The notes beneath the pieces are model-generated. The model did not search any database. It saw only the letters and a program-made list of their open reading frames with translations, and was not told the origin of the DNA. A DNA stretch of 64,000 nt from Lottia gigantea (lineage: Eukaryota; Mollusca; Gastropoda; Lottiidae), in contig NW_008708400.1 of assembly GCF_000327385.1 (NCBI RefSeq), positions 1,698,067 through 1,762,066 of the forward strand, written 5' to 3'. Of this stretch, positions 1 to 11,100 are shown piece after piece (positions within the stretch are counted from its first letter, which is position 1; every line of letters begins with the position of its first letter). A program made the translations under genes and the position numbers.

Positions 1-32
1 TTTAGACTTAATAGATATAAGCTATCAGATTT

Positions 33-678
33 TATATACGCCCACATGAAATGGGGGACGTATATTGTCGTCACCCATATTATTCCGTCTCATTCGTATC
101 TACGGCGGCCAATCTGGCTACACCTGGTCAGACAATGGCCGCCGTACATATGAATGCTTCCGCCCTAGGCCCGTGACTATGTGCACCCCCCCCCCCCCCC
201 CCATCTCCTCTGGAAATATATTCGCCCCCTCAATTGAAGCTGAAATCAGTCTCTATCAGCTATTGCCTAGCGACCGCCCCTTTGGGCTGGTTACAGGCCT
301 GCTCCGTCCGTCCACAATTACAAGGTACAATTCTTGATGGATTTTGACGAAACTTGGTATGAGTGTTTGAAGAAATTTGGTGAAATTCTTTATCATCAAT
401 GATATTATGGATGAACCCCTTTGAAAATCAAAAAATGCTTTATAGGAGTTATTGACCGTGTTCTTGAAAATGCTTTCAATTTTTAGCTCATAAACACTAA
501 AAGGCACGATTCTTGCGGGCTTTGACAAAACTTGGTAATGTTTTAGTATCGCCCCAAAAACTATATGACTGATGTTTAATATTTCATACTGGTGATTGTA
601 ACTGTACTGCCAAATATTTTTATTCAAATCAAATCTTCCAGTGGGCGTATATTACCTTGCCTGGCAAGCTATCTTGTA
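33..678 (+). mobile_element. Non-autonomous repeat element, copy G1
   Basis: The left edge reads tatacgcccacatg and the right edge reads gtgggcgtatattacc followed by a short palindrome (ttgcctggcaagc), so the ends are inverted relative to each other. The same edges bound a second copy at 21739-22246 in the opposite orientation. The interior has a run of C at about 187-202 and a short ccgtccgtcc stretch. It has no coding capacity I can support; the two overlapping ORFs here look like chance. Superfamily not identified. Confidence 0.55.
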
Positions 679-845
679 CTATAATAAATTATATTTTGTA
701 ATTAACTAGGCGTTGTTTACTTGAAAATGTCAAAATGAGATGACATCTGTTGAGAAATGTGCCGTAAGATGACCTTTCCATTTCGTTAACCGAATTTCAT
801 ATAAAATAAAAAAATACTTTTCCTTGTTGGCAATTTATTTTATTT

Positions 846-1169
846 TTAAAGGGATTGTTAAGAGGTTTTCTTAAAAAAAATTATGTACATGTATATCTGG
901 GACACTGATAGCATCAATTTGCACCATTCCAATTTTTAATCAGACGTCTTTGGTTTCTGCAATTCCTCAAAAATGAAGTGTTTGATGGCGTCACTGTAGA
1001 ATTGCAGAAAATTGAAAATAATAAATGGAGTTTTACGTCCTAACAGAATTGCAGGAACCACAGACGTCTGATTGATTGTTGGAATGGTGCTAATTGATAC
1101 TATCTACTGTTCAAGATACACTGGATACACATAAAAATTTTTAGAAATCCTCTTTAACAATCCCTTTAA
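846..1169. mobile_element. Palindromic MITE, family A copy 1
   Basis: Terminal inverted repeats aagggattgttaagagg / cctctttaacaatccctt are flanked by TA on both sides, as in Tc1/mariner-type insertions (inference). The arms continue inward as a long imperfect palindrome: ccattccaattt and cagacgtct occur on the left, and their complements cagacgtctga and ggaatggtg on the right. Related copies lie at 3048-3173 (half), 17307-17557, 22853-22952 (deleted), 61332-61565 and 62985-63285. This copy ends only 76 bp before the start codon of the CCP gene. Confidence 0.8.
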
Positions 1170-1245
1170 GTATTTGTATTTGAATTTTGAATTAAATTAA
1201 CTGGTCAAATTAAACCCGATTCATTCACCAGTAGACAAGTTAACT

Positions 1246-2873
1246 ATGGCACCACGACATATTTTACTGATAGTTCTAGCTTTACTAGCTATCACTGAAA
1301 CATCAACTAGCAGTTCCAGTTCCAATTCCAAAAGTAAGAATTAATACTTATACTTAGTTCGTCTATTATGGAAAGATTCTTTTACTATCGATATAGTGAA
1401 AAGACGAATCGTGTCCTCATCGTTTCCAAACCTCATCTATTCGCGATTTCTATTTTCTTCAGAGAATACCCTATCGACTATTTCATCTTTTACATCGACA
1501 TTTTTAATATGGTATATATTTCATGTGATAGGTGACGAATATATGCCTGTACGATAAACATTTCATTCAATGTGTGTTTTTTTTGTATTTTCATTACCTT
1601 GTCGGAAAGACCCATGTTGATGCCATGAGTGTCTAGAATACAACTTATTGATACAGATTTCATAACCTTAACAACCTTTGTTATTATGAAAGTAATTTAT
1701 CTTAATTCAGACAAGCGTCGATGTCACAATTTACCTACTCTCAATAATGGACAAGTAACCAGAACTAAGAGGAATAAAGTAAAGTATGAATGCAACACTG
1801 GGTTCAGATTAGCAGTAATGGCTGACTGTCATAGGTCTTGGACTCCACGCGTCTCGTGTGAAGGTAATAATTTTAAAAATCATATTTACTGAGCAAAGCA
1901 TTAACCTGCTTATATTTGCATAAATTTTGGTCTATTCTTTGAGATGGTCTCTATAAATTTAATTGAGTTTGTCAGCCCTTTCTATAACAGTAATGTTTAT
2001 TTTGTATTATATTTAAAATATACCAATGTGCCAAAATCACGGAAGCTAGACTAGACTGTCCCCAAGGTCATAATTAAATCTATTAGATGAAATTCTCGGA
2101 TTCAAGCCAGAGGTTTTATATTAAGCTCCGTGCACGAAATAGGCTGTGCATTTTTGGCCTGAAAAAGAATTATTGGGCACACTTTTATCTATTTTTACCA
2201 TCCATTTCCGTTTTATTTGACAGAAATATTATGTGAAGGTGATCCAGTTATAGCCAATGGTACACTAGACGATGTCATCGAATCCAGACGAATTGGTGCA
2301 GAATACAGTTTTACATGCAATTCAGGATTCAAAGGAATGGGAAATGTAGTATGTAGTGGATGCGGGGAATGGGATGTTGGCGAGGTTGAATGTAAAGGTA
2401 TGTGCTATGTGACGTTACTGGGAAATTTGCCGGGACAGACACACACAGAGTATTTTAAGTATTATTAATCCTTTTTTTTAAATTAGCATTAATCCTGAAT
2501 TCCCTTCTTCTTTATTGTATTTTCAGAATGCGTTGCCCGGACTGACTCTATTTTACAAATTGCTGCCTTTCGTGCATCTGCATCAAACGATTCAGAATGT
2601 ACGCAAAAATGTAACGAAATACCAGTTTGTAACCTTTCTTTTTTTGTTGAATCAACTTGTTACGTTTATCAATCTCCAATCTTCGCTGCCTCCAGTCAAC
2701 CAAGCCTCGAAGGTTGTATTGATGTCTGTAACGCCAATGATGAATGTCAAGTTTTACAGTACTTACCAGTTACCACTACAGGAATTTGTATCCTGTTAAA
2801 TGAAGCTCTTAGTACACAACTAATAATTCCCAATGTAAATAGTACAATACTGGAAAAAAACTGTCAATTGTAA
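1246..2873 (+). CDS. Secreted two-sushi (CCP) domain protein with cysteine-rich PAN-like tail
   Basis: Four exons: 1246-1333, 1711-1863, 2224-2397, 2527-2873; 253 aa, stop TAA. Exon 1 encodes a signal peptide (MAPRHILLIVLALLAITET) and a serine-rich linker. Exon 2 is one CCP/sushi module (CHNLPTLNNG, YECNTGF, final RVSC). Exon 3 is a second (CEGDPVIANG, FTCNSGF, CGEWDVGEVEC). Exon 4 has paired Cys patterns (CTQKCNEIPVC, CIDVCNANDEC) resembling two PAN/Apple-like modules; that assignment is tentative. All three introns are phase 1, as is typical of shuffled extracellular modules. CCP modules bind proteins or glycans in complement factors, lectins and adhesion proteins; the ligand here is unknown. 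An AATAAA follows at 2889-2894. Some tracks may show exons 2-4 as separate short frames because the introns carry stops. Confidence 0.82.
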
Positions 2874-2888
2874 AAATTGCCCTTATTG

Positions 2889-2894
2889 AATAAA
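2889..2894 (+). terminator. Poly(A) signal AATAAA of the CCP gene
   Basis: A canonical AATAAA lies 15 bp after the stop codon at 2871-2873. A second weak candidate lies near 3044. Assignment is by position only. Confidence 0.5.
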
Positions 2895-3047
2895 ACAATG
2901 TCTATGATGTTTTCCATTGTATAATGTCCCCTCCCTTAGTTCTCAACATCCAGGATCCTGACTTTATAATATATCTGGAGCTATAGAATGTTCTAGAATA
3001 CTTCATAGTGCGTGTGGTATTATGGTTTTGTTAGATATATGAAAATA

Positions 3048-3173
3048 AAAGGGATTTTATCCAAATATGTTTTTCTCAACTTTTTTTTATATGTATCAGA
3101 AACTTAGATAGCATCGATTTGCATCCTTCCAATGTTTAGTCAAACGTCTGTGGTTCCTGCCAATCCACTATTG
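3048..3173 (+). mobile_element. MITE family A, left half only (copy 2)
   Basis: It starts aaagggattt and keeps the family A interior (agatagcatcgatttgca, cttccaatgtttagtca, acgtctgtggttcctgc). It stops where the 72-74 bp minisatellite begins; the right half is missing. Confidence 0.65.
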
Positions 3174-3175
3174 CA

Positions 3176-3930
3176 TAGCCAATCTGGTACAAGTAGGGAA
3201 CGGTAACACACACAGTTTCCTACGGTCTGAGAAAAATGGCATTGTGACAAGTACAATCTGGTAGAAGTAGGGAACGGTAACACACATAGTTTCCTACGGT
3301 CTGAGAAAAATGGCATTGTGACAAGTACAATCTGGTAGAGAGAGGGAACGGTAACACACAGTTTCCTACGGTCTGAGAAAAATGGCATTGTGACAAGTAC
3401 AATCTGGTAGAAGTAGGGAACGGTAACACACACAGTTTCCTACGGTCTGAGAAAAATGGCATTGTGACAAGTACAATCTGGTAGAAGTAGGGAACGGTAA
3501 CACACATAGTTTCCTACGGTCTGAGAAAAATGGCATTGTGACAAGTACAATCTGGTAGAGAGAGGGAACGGTAACACACAGTTTCCTACGGTCTGAGAAA
3601 AATGGCATTGTGACAAGTACAATCTGGTAGAGGTAGGGAACGGTAACACACAGTTTCCTACGGTCTGAGAAAAATGGCATTGTGACAAGTACAATCTGGT
3701 AGAGGTAGGGAACGGTAACACACAGTTTCCTACGGTCTGAGAAAAATTGGCATTGTGACAAGTACAATCTGGTAGAGGTAGGGAACGGTAACACACACAG
3801 TTTCCTACGGTCTGAGAAAAATGGCATTGTGACAAGTACAATCTGGTAGAAGTAGAGAACGGTAACACACATAGTTTCCTACGGTCTGAGAAAAATGGCA
3901 TCGTGACAAGTACAATCTGGTAGAAACACT
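3176..3930. repeat. Minisatellite, about 10 units of 72-74 bp with a 3-unit higher-order period
   Basis: Unit landmarks caatctggtag occur at about 3180, 3253, 3327, 3399, 3473, 3547, 3619, 3691, 3764, 3838 and 3912. Spacing alternates 72, 73 or 74 bp through gain or loss of a CA step in the acacaca run. Units 1-3 (agaagtaggg with CACACACAG; agaagtaggg with CACACATAG; agagaggg with CACACAG) repeat in the same order as units 4-6, giving a roughly 220 bp higher-order repeat. Overlapping reverse-strand frames of up to 171 codons through it only reflect stop-free units; the period is not a multiple of 3. Confidence 0.92.
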
Positions 3931-4340
3931 TTCCTGTAGTCAGATAAATTGGCATTAATAAGAAATCTGGTTTTGTATATTGGGAATTTCAAATACGAAA
4001 TTGAACTTTCCTGTAGATATTTTTCTACAGGAATTGTAAATATTAATTGAATTATATGTATGAAAGTATGGATTGAAAAGAAAACTTATATTATTTCTGT
4101 ACTAGATCTGCACCCGTGTCAATTTGCCAGCAAAGAAACAGGGACAAAGATTATATATGTTTTAATCAAAGGACAAAAATTAAAAATATCCTGTTTTTTT
4201 TATTTCGAATCATCCCATCATCAATGTCATTCCATAAATTTAGTACAACCACTGTCGACTATATTGGCCGGTCAAGGATATTTGTAGATAGTCTACATCT
4301 CACGTCAACACGTCGAAAAAGATGCGTCGTTTATAGCTGA
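3931..4340. other. Spacer without recognised features
   Basis: AT-rich DNA between the minisatellite and the presumed NAT10 promoter. It holds short reading frames on + (4060-4340) without recognisable domains or splice context, and one small hairpin-like pair (ctgtagatatttttctacag, 4012-4031). Confidence 0.4.
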
Positions 4341-4362
4341 ACGAACCGGAAGCACGTGTTGA
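4341..4362 (+). promoter_or_regulatory. Candidate NAT10 core promoter: ETS site joined to an E-box
   Basis: CCGGAAG (4346-4352) is directly followed by CACGTG (4353-4358). ETS (GABP-like) and CACGTG (MYC/USF-like) sites are typical of ribosome-biogenesis and housekeeping promoters, which suits NAT10. The coding start is 0.8 kb downstream. A candidate donor (gtaaac) near 4370 and an acceptor ending at 5144 would make a 5'-UTR intron. Position and motif only; no transcript evidence. Confidence 0.45.
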
Positions 4363-4765
4363 ATTATTTGTAAACAAATTAAATTTATGATTAACACGTT
4401 AGTCCAGGATGATTTCTCCTTGTTAATGCGTTTCCTTATTACACTTATTTTAATATTTATCTTACTTAATGTTGGATCAAGGACAGACAATTGGATGTTT
4501 ATTATTTGCATGTATTTATTTTGTGAGGGGGAGGGGGCGATAATTGTTCTCAAGTAAATTCTGTACGATTATTTTGTACATAGCTTTACATAGGAAAGAT
4601 AGTTGCATTGATCCATTCACTCTCAGTGTCTCGGATATCAAATGTTGATAAAATTGTCAGATCTGCATCATGATAAACTTACAGATATCAGGCTCTGTGT
4701 CTGTGGTCATGCATGGTTTCGAAATTTTAGTTGGCAGAGTATTTGTATCAATGGCAGAATGTTCT

Positions 4766-4983
4766 AAAAGTAATGTCTTTGAATGGCATTTAGCAATTAT
4801 GAGTACAATATATAGACACAGCTCTATGGAACAACAATCACTGGTTAAAGTTTTATGCAACACGTTGTCCTGTGCCTGCGTCGAAACGTTGAATAAAACT
4901 TTATCCAATGATTGTTGTTCCATAAAGCTATGTCTATATATCGTACTCACAATTGCTAAATGCCATTCAAAGACTTTACTTTG
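4766..4983. mobile_element. Palindromic MITE, family D
   Basis: The left arm (gtaatgtctttgaatggca, then tatagacacagctctatgg, then aacaacaatcactgg) is matched by its near-complement at 4885-4983. The arms total about 100 bp each around a small loop, so both strands show similar spurious frames. A related core (ttttatggaacagcaaacac) recurs at 57570-57620. The element sits in the presumed 5'-UTR intron of NAT10. Confidence 0.7.
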
Positions 4984-5156
4984 TCTTTGTCTATGTATCG
5001 TTCTAAAGTAAATTATCAGAGTCCCAAATAGGTACGGGTAGTTTGTGGATTATTTTAGAAACAATTATTTAAGAAACAACACAAGGTTCAGGGTAAAAAA
5101 AAGGATTAATAATAAACAAAATGTTCTCAATTTTACACTTACAGTGATTTTATAAA

Positions 5157-8100
5157 ATGCCACGTAAAAAGATAGATAATAGAATCAGGGTATTGATAGA
5201 AAATGGAATGGTTAACAAACATAGAAGTATGATAGTTGTTGTAGGTGATCATGGAAAAGATCAGGTAAAAGTTTGATCCCCAATTTCAAAATAAGAACAT
5301 TGTATCAAATTATCAGTATGACAAAATTTGTAAATATGCTGTATGCCGTATTGTGTCAAAAAACCGATTTGAAACACTTATCAGAAGGAAAATCAATTAA
5401 AAGATTATTTTAACTGAAAAAAGCAATCATGGAAAAAAATGGTTTTTTTTTCTCTCTCTTTGAAACAGATTTGTACATTTTCGAATTTTATAATCATTTA
5501 GAATATTACAGACCCTTGAATGCCATTTTGAATATTACATATATCAGATCTATCTGGGATGGCTAATTAAAATTATTTTTGAAATATTTATTTGTTATTG
5601 GATGAAATTATTAAACTGTATGTTTTTTAGGTTGTCATTTTACATCATATGCTATCTAAAGCAGCAGTCAAAGCCAGGCCCTCAGTTTTATGGTGTTATA
5701 AAAAAGAGTTGGGGTTTAGTAGGTAAGTATAGTTTTTGAGTTTGACAATGACAGTAAATTGGTAACGTTGAGAAAAGCATACCCCTTGACTCTAGTATTA
5801 AGGTATGGTACTATGTTTGGCCCAGGGACATTGTAGAATATGTTGTAATGCCTTTATGAACTCATTAATGGTCCAGGAACGAAGAGTTATAAGAAATGAG
5901 TCCAACTAGACTTTACCACATATTCTATGAGGTCACTGTACCCCACACAGTACCATGATTCAGTCAATGGATATGCTTACCCTTTCTGCGTACAAGTCTG
6001 TAATGATATTATTGATGCAAATGTGTAGGAGATTTGATACTACAAGTGAAAATAATGACTGTATATTGTGGCAAAGTTGGATAAAAATACTTTTTTTTTC
6101 TTAATTGTTTTTTAGTAATAGAAAGAAAAGAATGAAACAGCTTCAAAAGAAAATAAAGAGTGGTAAATTGGATGTACAAGAAGATGATCCTTTTGAGCTA
6201 TTTGTAGCTGCTACACAGATACGATATTGTTATTATACAGAAACACATAAAATATTGGGTAATACTTATGGCATGTGTGTTTTACAGGTAATTTACATTA
6301 AAGAATCTGTAACAAATTGTCCATCTTCAATGGATGCAGTTATTCAATATTCCAACCCACAAATCTAAGAAATGAGTCTATGAAAACTTGCAACAAAATT
6401 ACCACACCTATAAATAAAGGTTGTTTTGAGTTTTTTTATAGGTGTAGATAATTAATGGTACAATTTTGTGATTAATAGATAACACACATGATATTTTTTT
6501 TTTGTAAATAAAGGTAAATGTGTAACAAATGCTCACTCCTTTCAGTATTTTTGTGAATATTCTTTTCATTGCAAATATGTACATTTTTGTTTACAGGATT
6601 TTGAAGCACTAACACCTAATTTATTAGCTAGAACTATAGAGACAGTTGAAGGTGGTGGGTTAATAGTTCTACTGTTACGTACAATGACATCATTAAAACA
6701 ACTCTATACAATGTCTATGGTAAGGATACTGATAAGCCTTATATTATAAATCTGGGAAGTCGGGTGGTATACAAAAATACTGTGCATTATATGTTCCCAT
6801 GATTATTTGTATTGTTTGAGATGTGCCTCTTTTAGAGGTACCAAAATATCCCAATATTGTAATATGTTAGTATCTGAATTATAGCTTTTCTTGAACCAGT
6901 ATTAACATAGATTTAGAAATGAAATTTGACATCCTACTATTTTAATGTACGGTGAGGACAACGGTATATGAAACGTTATTTTTTCTATTGTCAAGGGAAC
7001 TTGAAGTACATAGTCTGTAACATAGGCGCATTTGTAATGTCAAAAACAACTATCTTATAATGTCTGATATACAGTTCATTTTGAAACTGATCTGTTGAAT
7101 GAAAATTATTTTTCTAGGATGTACATTCAAGATACAGAACTGAATCTCATAGTGATGTTGTTGGTAGATTTAATGAAAGGTATGTATTATTTTAGTCAAA
7201 TCTGACTTTTTTTCTACTATATGTCACTCATGATATTTCATTCATTGGGAAGAGAACACATATTTTCGAATATTAAACTGAATATTAACATTAATGATAA
7301 CAATTGTGTTTTTGCTTCAATTTTAGATTTTTGCTGTCATTGGCATCGTGTCAATCTTGTATGGTTATGGATGATCAGTTTAATATATTACCATTATCTA
7401 CTTTAACATTGAATATAGAGGCTATTCCACCCAAATCAGCTGTAAGTTTCTACCAATATTTCTTCTCTTTGACCGTAGTATTGTCATCAGTAAAGCTAAC
7501 ATTTTCACCAATTTAAAAAGAGTATGCATAATCTTCAAAATAAATAGGTTAAACCTCTTTCTTCTTTATCCTTTGATATTTGATAAAGTTTTTTTTTATT
7601 AAAATCATAATAACATAATTGGATATATTTACAACCATTAAAAGTGTGTTTCAAACTATGTGTTCAAAGCAAACAAGAGATTTCTGGATTTCTTTTAGAA
7701 CTTCTTTTGGACATGCATCTAATTTGATAATCAATGGTTTATTCAAGATAAAATACAATTGGTCAGTTTATTTACATTGTTAAAACATTTTTAGTTGCCC
7801 ACGTTCATGTTGATAACAATTCCACCTTGTATTTACAGGATGATCCATTAAGTCCTCAAGAAATAGAACTAAAAGAATTACAGGAATCATTACAAGATAC
7901 ACAACCTGTCGGTGCTTTAGCTAATTGTTGTAAAACATTAGATCAGGTAAAACATGTTTCAGATACAAAATCATTATCAAAATAGCTGGTTTGAATTTGT
8001 TCAATACTCAGAATACAAGCAAAGCTGTGAGCTAGTTTATGTTTGAAACATCAACAGTTGGAAATCAGAAAGTTGTGACCAAATTGATTTCTTGAAAAAC

Positions 8101-11100
8101 ATTTACATCTTGGCATTTTGAAAATCAAATTGAATTGAATTTTATATAGGCTAAAGCGGTATTAAAGTTTGTAGAAGCTATATCTGAGAAGACATTGAGA
8201 TCAACTGTAGTTATGACTGCTGCTAGAGGAAGAGGGAAATCTGCTGCTTTAGGTATAGCTATAGCTACTGCTGTAGGATTTGGGTAAGCTTTTTGTTCTG
8301 TAATCTGAAAGGAACAGCTTGATTCAGTAGGTTATGTTGTCAAATTTTTGAATGCTTTTGATCAAAATCTCAAAAAATGAGGCTTCTTCGTCATCTGAAA
8401 ACTAAAATATCTTGACATTATATTTTATAACACCTTTTATTTAAAAGGTTTACACCAAAACTGCAATAGTTGTATAGTAATATTTCATTGTAGGTATTCC
8501 AATATATTTGTAACGGCACCAAGTCCTGAGAATTTAAAGACATTATTTGAGTTTATATTTAAAGGTTTTGATGCTCTAGAATATCAGGTTAGTAATTGTT
8601 ACCTATGATATTTAAAATCTTGTGACAATGAATTGTGGATCAGATGGATTCATTAATTTGGAGTAATTAAAATGTAGGTGCCCTCACACTATAGTGATTA
8701 CCAGTTAAGTATTGTTGCATATAATAATAGCAGTCATAAGTTTCGAAAGCAACTCTCATGCAACTGAGTTGAGTGTTACATTGAGAGAAACTCATGGCTA
8801 CTTTCATTATTTGCAACCATACGCAACTAGTAATCACTATGGTGTGAGGGCACCTTTAGGTAAATTTGGGTTAGAAATTGGACAAGACTTGTGACTGAAA
8901 TGATACATATTAAATAGAGTTCTATTAAAGAAGCACAAGATATATGGATATACTATTTCTGATATTTATTAACTCAACGTTTCACATGCTCATACAGGCA
9001 GCGTTATCAAGAGAAGTGAGTTCTATTATTTAGTAAATGTCTATTTGTAGGAACATATGGACTATGAAATAGTACAATCAACTAATCCTGATTATAACCA
9101 AGCTGTAGTTAGAGTCAATATATTTCGTGAACATAGACAGACAATACAGGTACATAATTATAATCATTTTATAATTGGGTGAAGTTAGTTTTGATACTGC
9201 TACTACTAAATAGTAGGTCTTTATCAAGTACATTTGGATTTCTCAGTCAGTTTATTTTCAACCTCAATTAACTTAAATTTCTAAGATAAACTTCAAGACC
9301 TATATCATTACAGTTGGGAAAAAAAGCTACAATTCAGTTATTTTCCCATAACTGCTTTGATACAGCTCTACAGTTAAGATGGACCCAAAAAGTAGGATGT
9401 AAAACTCCATTCCATTTGTTTTCATAATTTCTGTTTGATCTTTCACCCAACCTTTATTTCAGTATATTCATCCATCTGATGCTCATAAACTAGGTCAAGC
9501 TGAATTAGTATGTATAGATGAAGCAGCTGCTATACCTTTACCATTAGTGAAAAATCTACTAGGACCTTACTTAGTTTTTATGTCTTCTACTGTCAATGGG
9601 TAGGTTATCTGTTATATACAATTGGCTACCAGTGTCACATGCAAACAGAATAAGAATGTTGGTAAGGTCTATTTGCTGGTAAAGCTCAAAATAATAATTT
9701 GACTGTAATATTCTTCTTATTGTTCATTACTTAGATAAGCAGTTTTACATATTCATAGGGAAATTGGGCAATATTTTTGTTTCATGAGCATATTGAAGCA
9801 CTAGCATGGACCATATTGAAGATGAAAATGAAAATATGTGGTACAAAGATTCATTAAGTATGATTTTCTTGACATCTTCAATATGGTCAATTGCAAGCAA
9901 ACTGATATCCAAAAATAATTAATATATATATTTAAGGTATGAAGGTACTGGTAGATCATTATCATTAAAACTAGTACAACAATTACGACAACAATCAGCT
10001 ACGTATGGTGGTAGTAATAAAGAAATACAGAAAGCAGCCAATATGGCGAGTGGTAATAAATTAGATAATGGACCCTCTACATCAGGTATGTCTATGTTTT
10101 CAATAACTTATATAGTAGGGTGACTTTGTGAACAAGTGCAAACATCTTCAAGATAAAAGACCTTATGTTATTTGGATGTGAGTTCTTAATTTTGCATGTG
10201 GCATAGTCTTGACACATTAAGATTTCTGTACAAGGAGGCTAATGTTGCTGTTGAAGCACACTTTTCTGTATTACACACGGAATACTGTTGCCCATTTACA
10301 TTATCTCAATTAGGTGCAGAAAAGTGGGATGTTAAACTACTTTGTTTCATTATGTGTGATTTTTTTCCAGGGCGTATACTTCATGAGATAGTTCTCACAG
10401 AATCTATAAGATATGCTAATAATGATCCTGTAGAAGACTGGTTATATAAATTATTATGTTTAGATGCTACAAGTGTACCTAGAATTATTACTGGCTGTCC
10501 ATTACCAGAACAATGTGATCTATATTATGTTAACAGAGATACATTATTTGCTTATCACAAAGCTTCGGAATCTTTCTTACAACGTTTAATGTCATTGTAT
10601 GTCTCCTCACATTATAAGGTAATGTCTAATGATACTTAATATTAGTTATGTGGACTCTCTGCAGAGTGGAAGCAAATGTTTCAGAGCATGTCCTACCCAG
10701 TCAAATCATTATTAAAGTTAACATCTTGTTATTTTATAAGATCTTGCATATCCAGATTTCAAAACTCTGAAATATCAGTGCCAAGAACCAGCTGGTAGAA
10801 AGGTTCATTTGTGAACCTAAGTTGTTATCCTTGTAATATACAGTTGTTACTTTTCTTGATTATAGAAATGTTGTAATATTATAGTGTGATATATTTGTTT
10901 TCAGAACACACCTAATGATCTACAGTTATTATCAGATGCTCCAGCTCATCATATATTTGTATTATTAGGACCAGTTAGTCCTACACAGAATTCATTACCA
11001 GATATACTCTGTGTTTTACAGGTATTATCTTATATCTGTTATATATTATGAGGAGAAAACTGATTCCTGGTATATTGTATCATGTACCTAGAAACTCTTG

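Noticed and set aside
3176-3930. Possible CRISPR array
   Set aside because: Units are repeated end to end without unique spacers and the DNA is clearly eukaryotic.
3140-3955. Overlapping reverse-strand frames of 95-171 codons over the minisatellite
   Set aside because: They are stop-free readings of the 72-74 bp unit; the period is not a multiple of 3, so frames change every unit, and the peptide has no domain features.
4657-5011. Two antiparallel frames of about 100 codons
   Set aside because: Both arise from one palindromic element, which is why the two strands translate alike.
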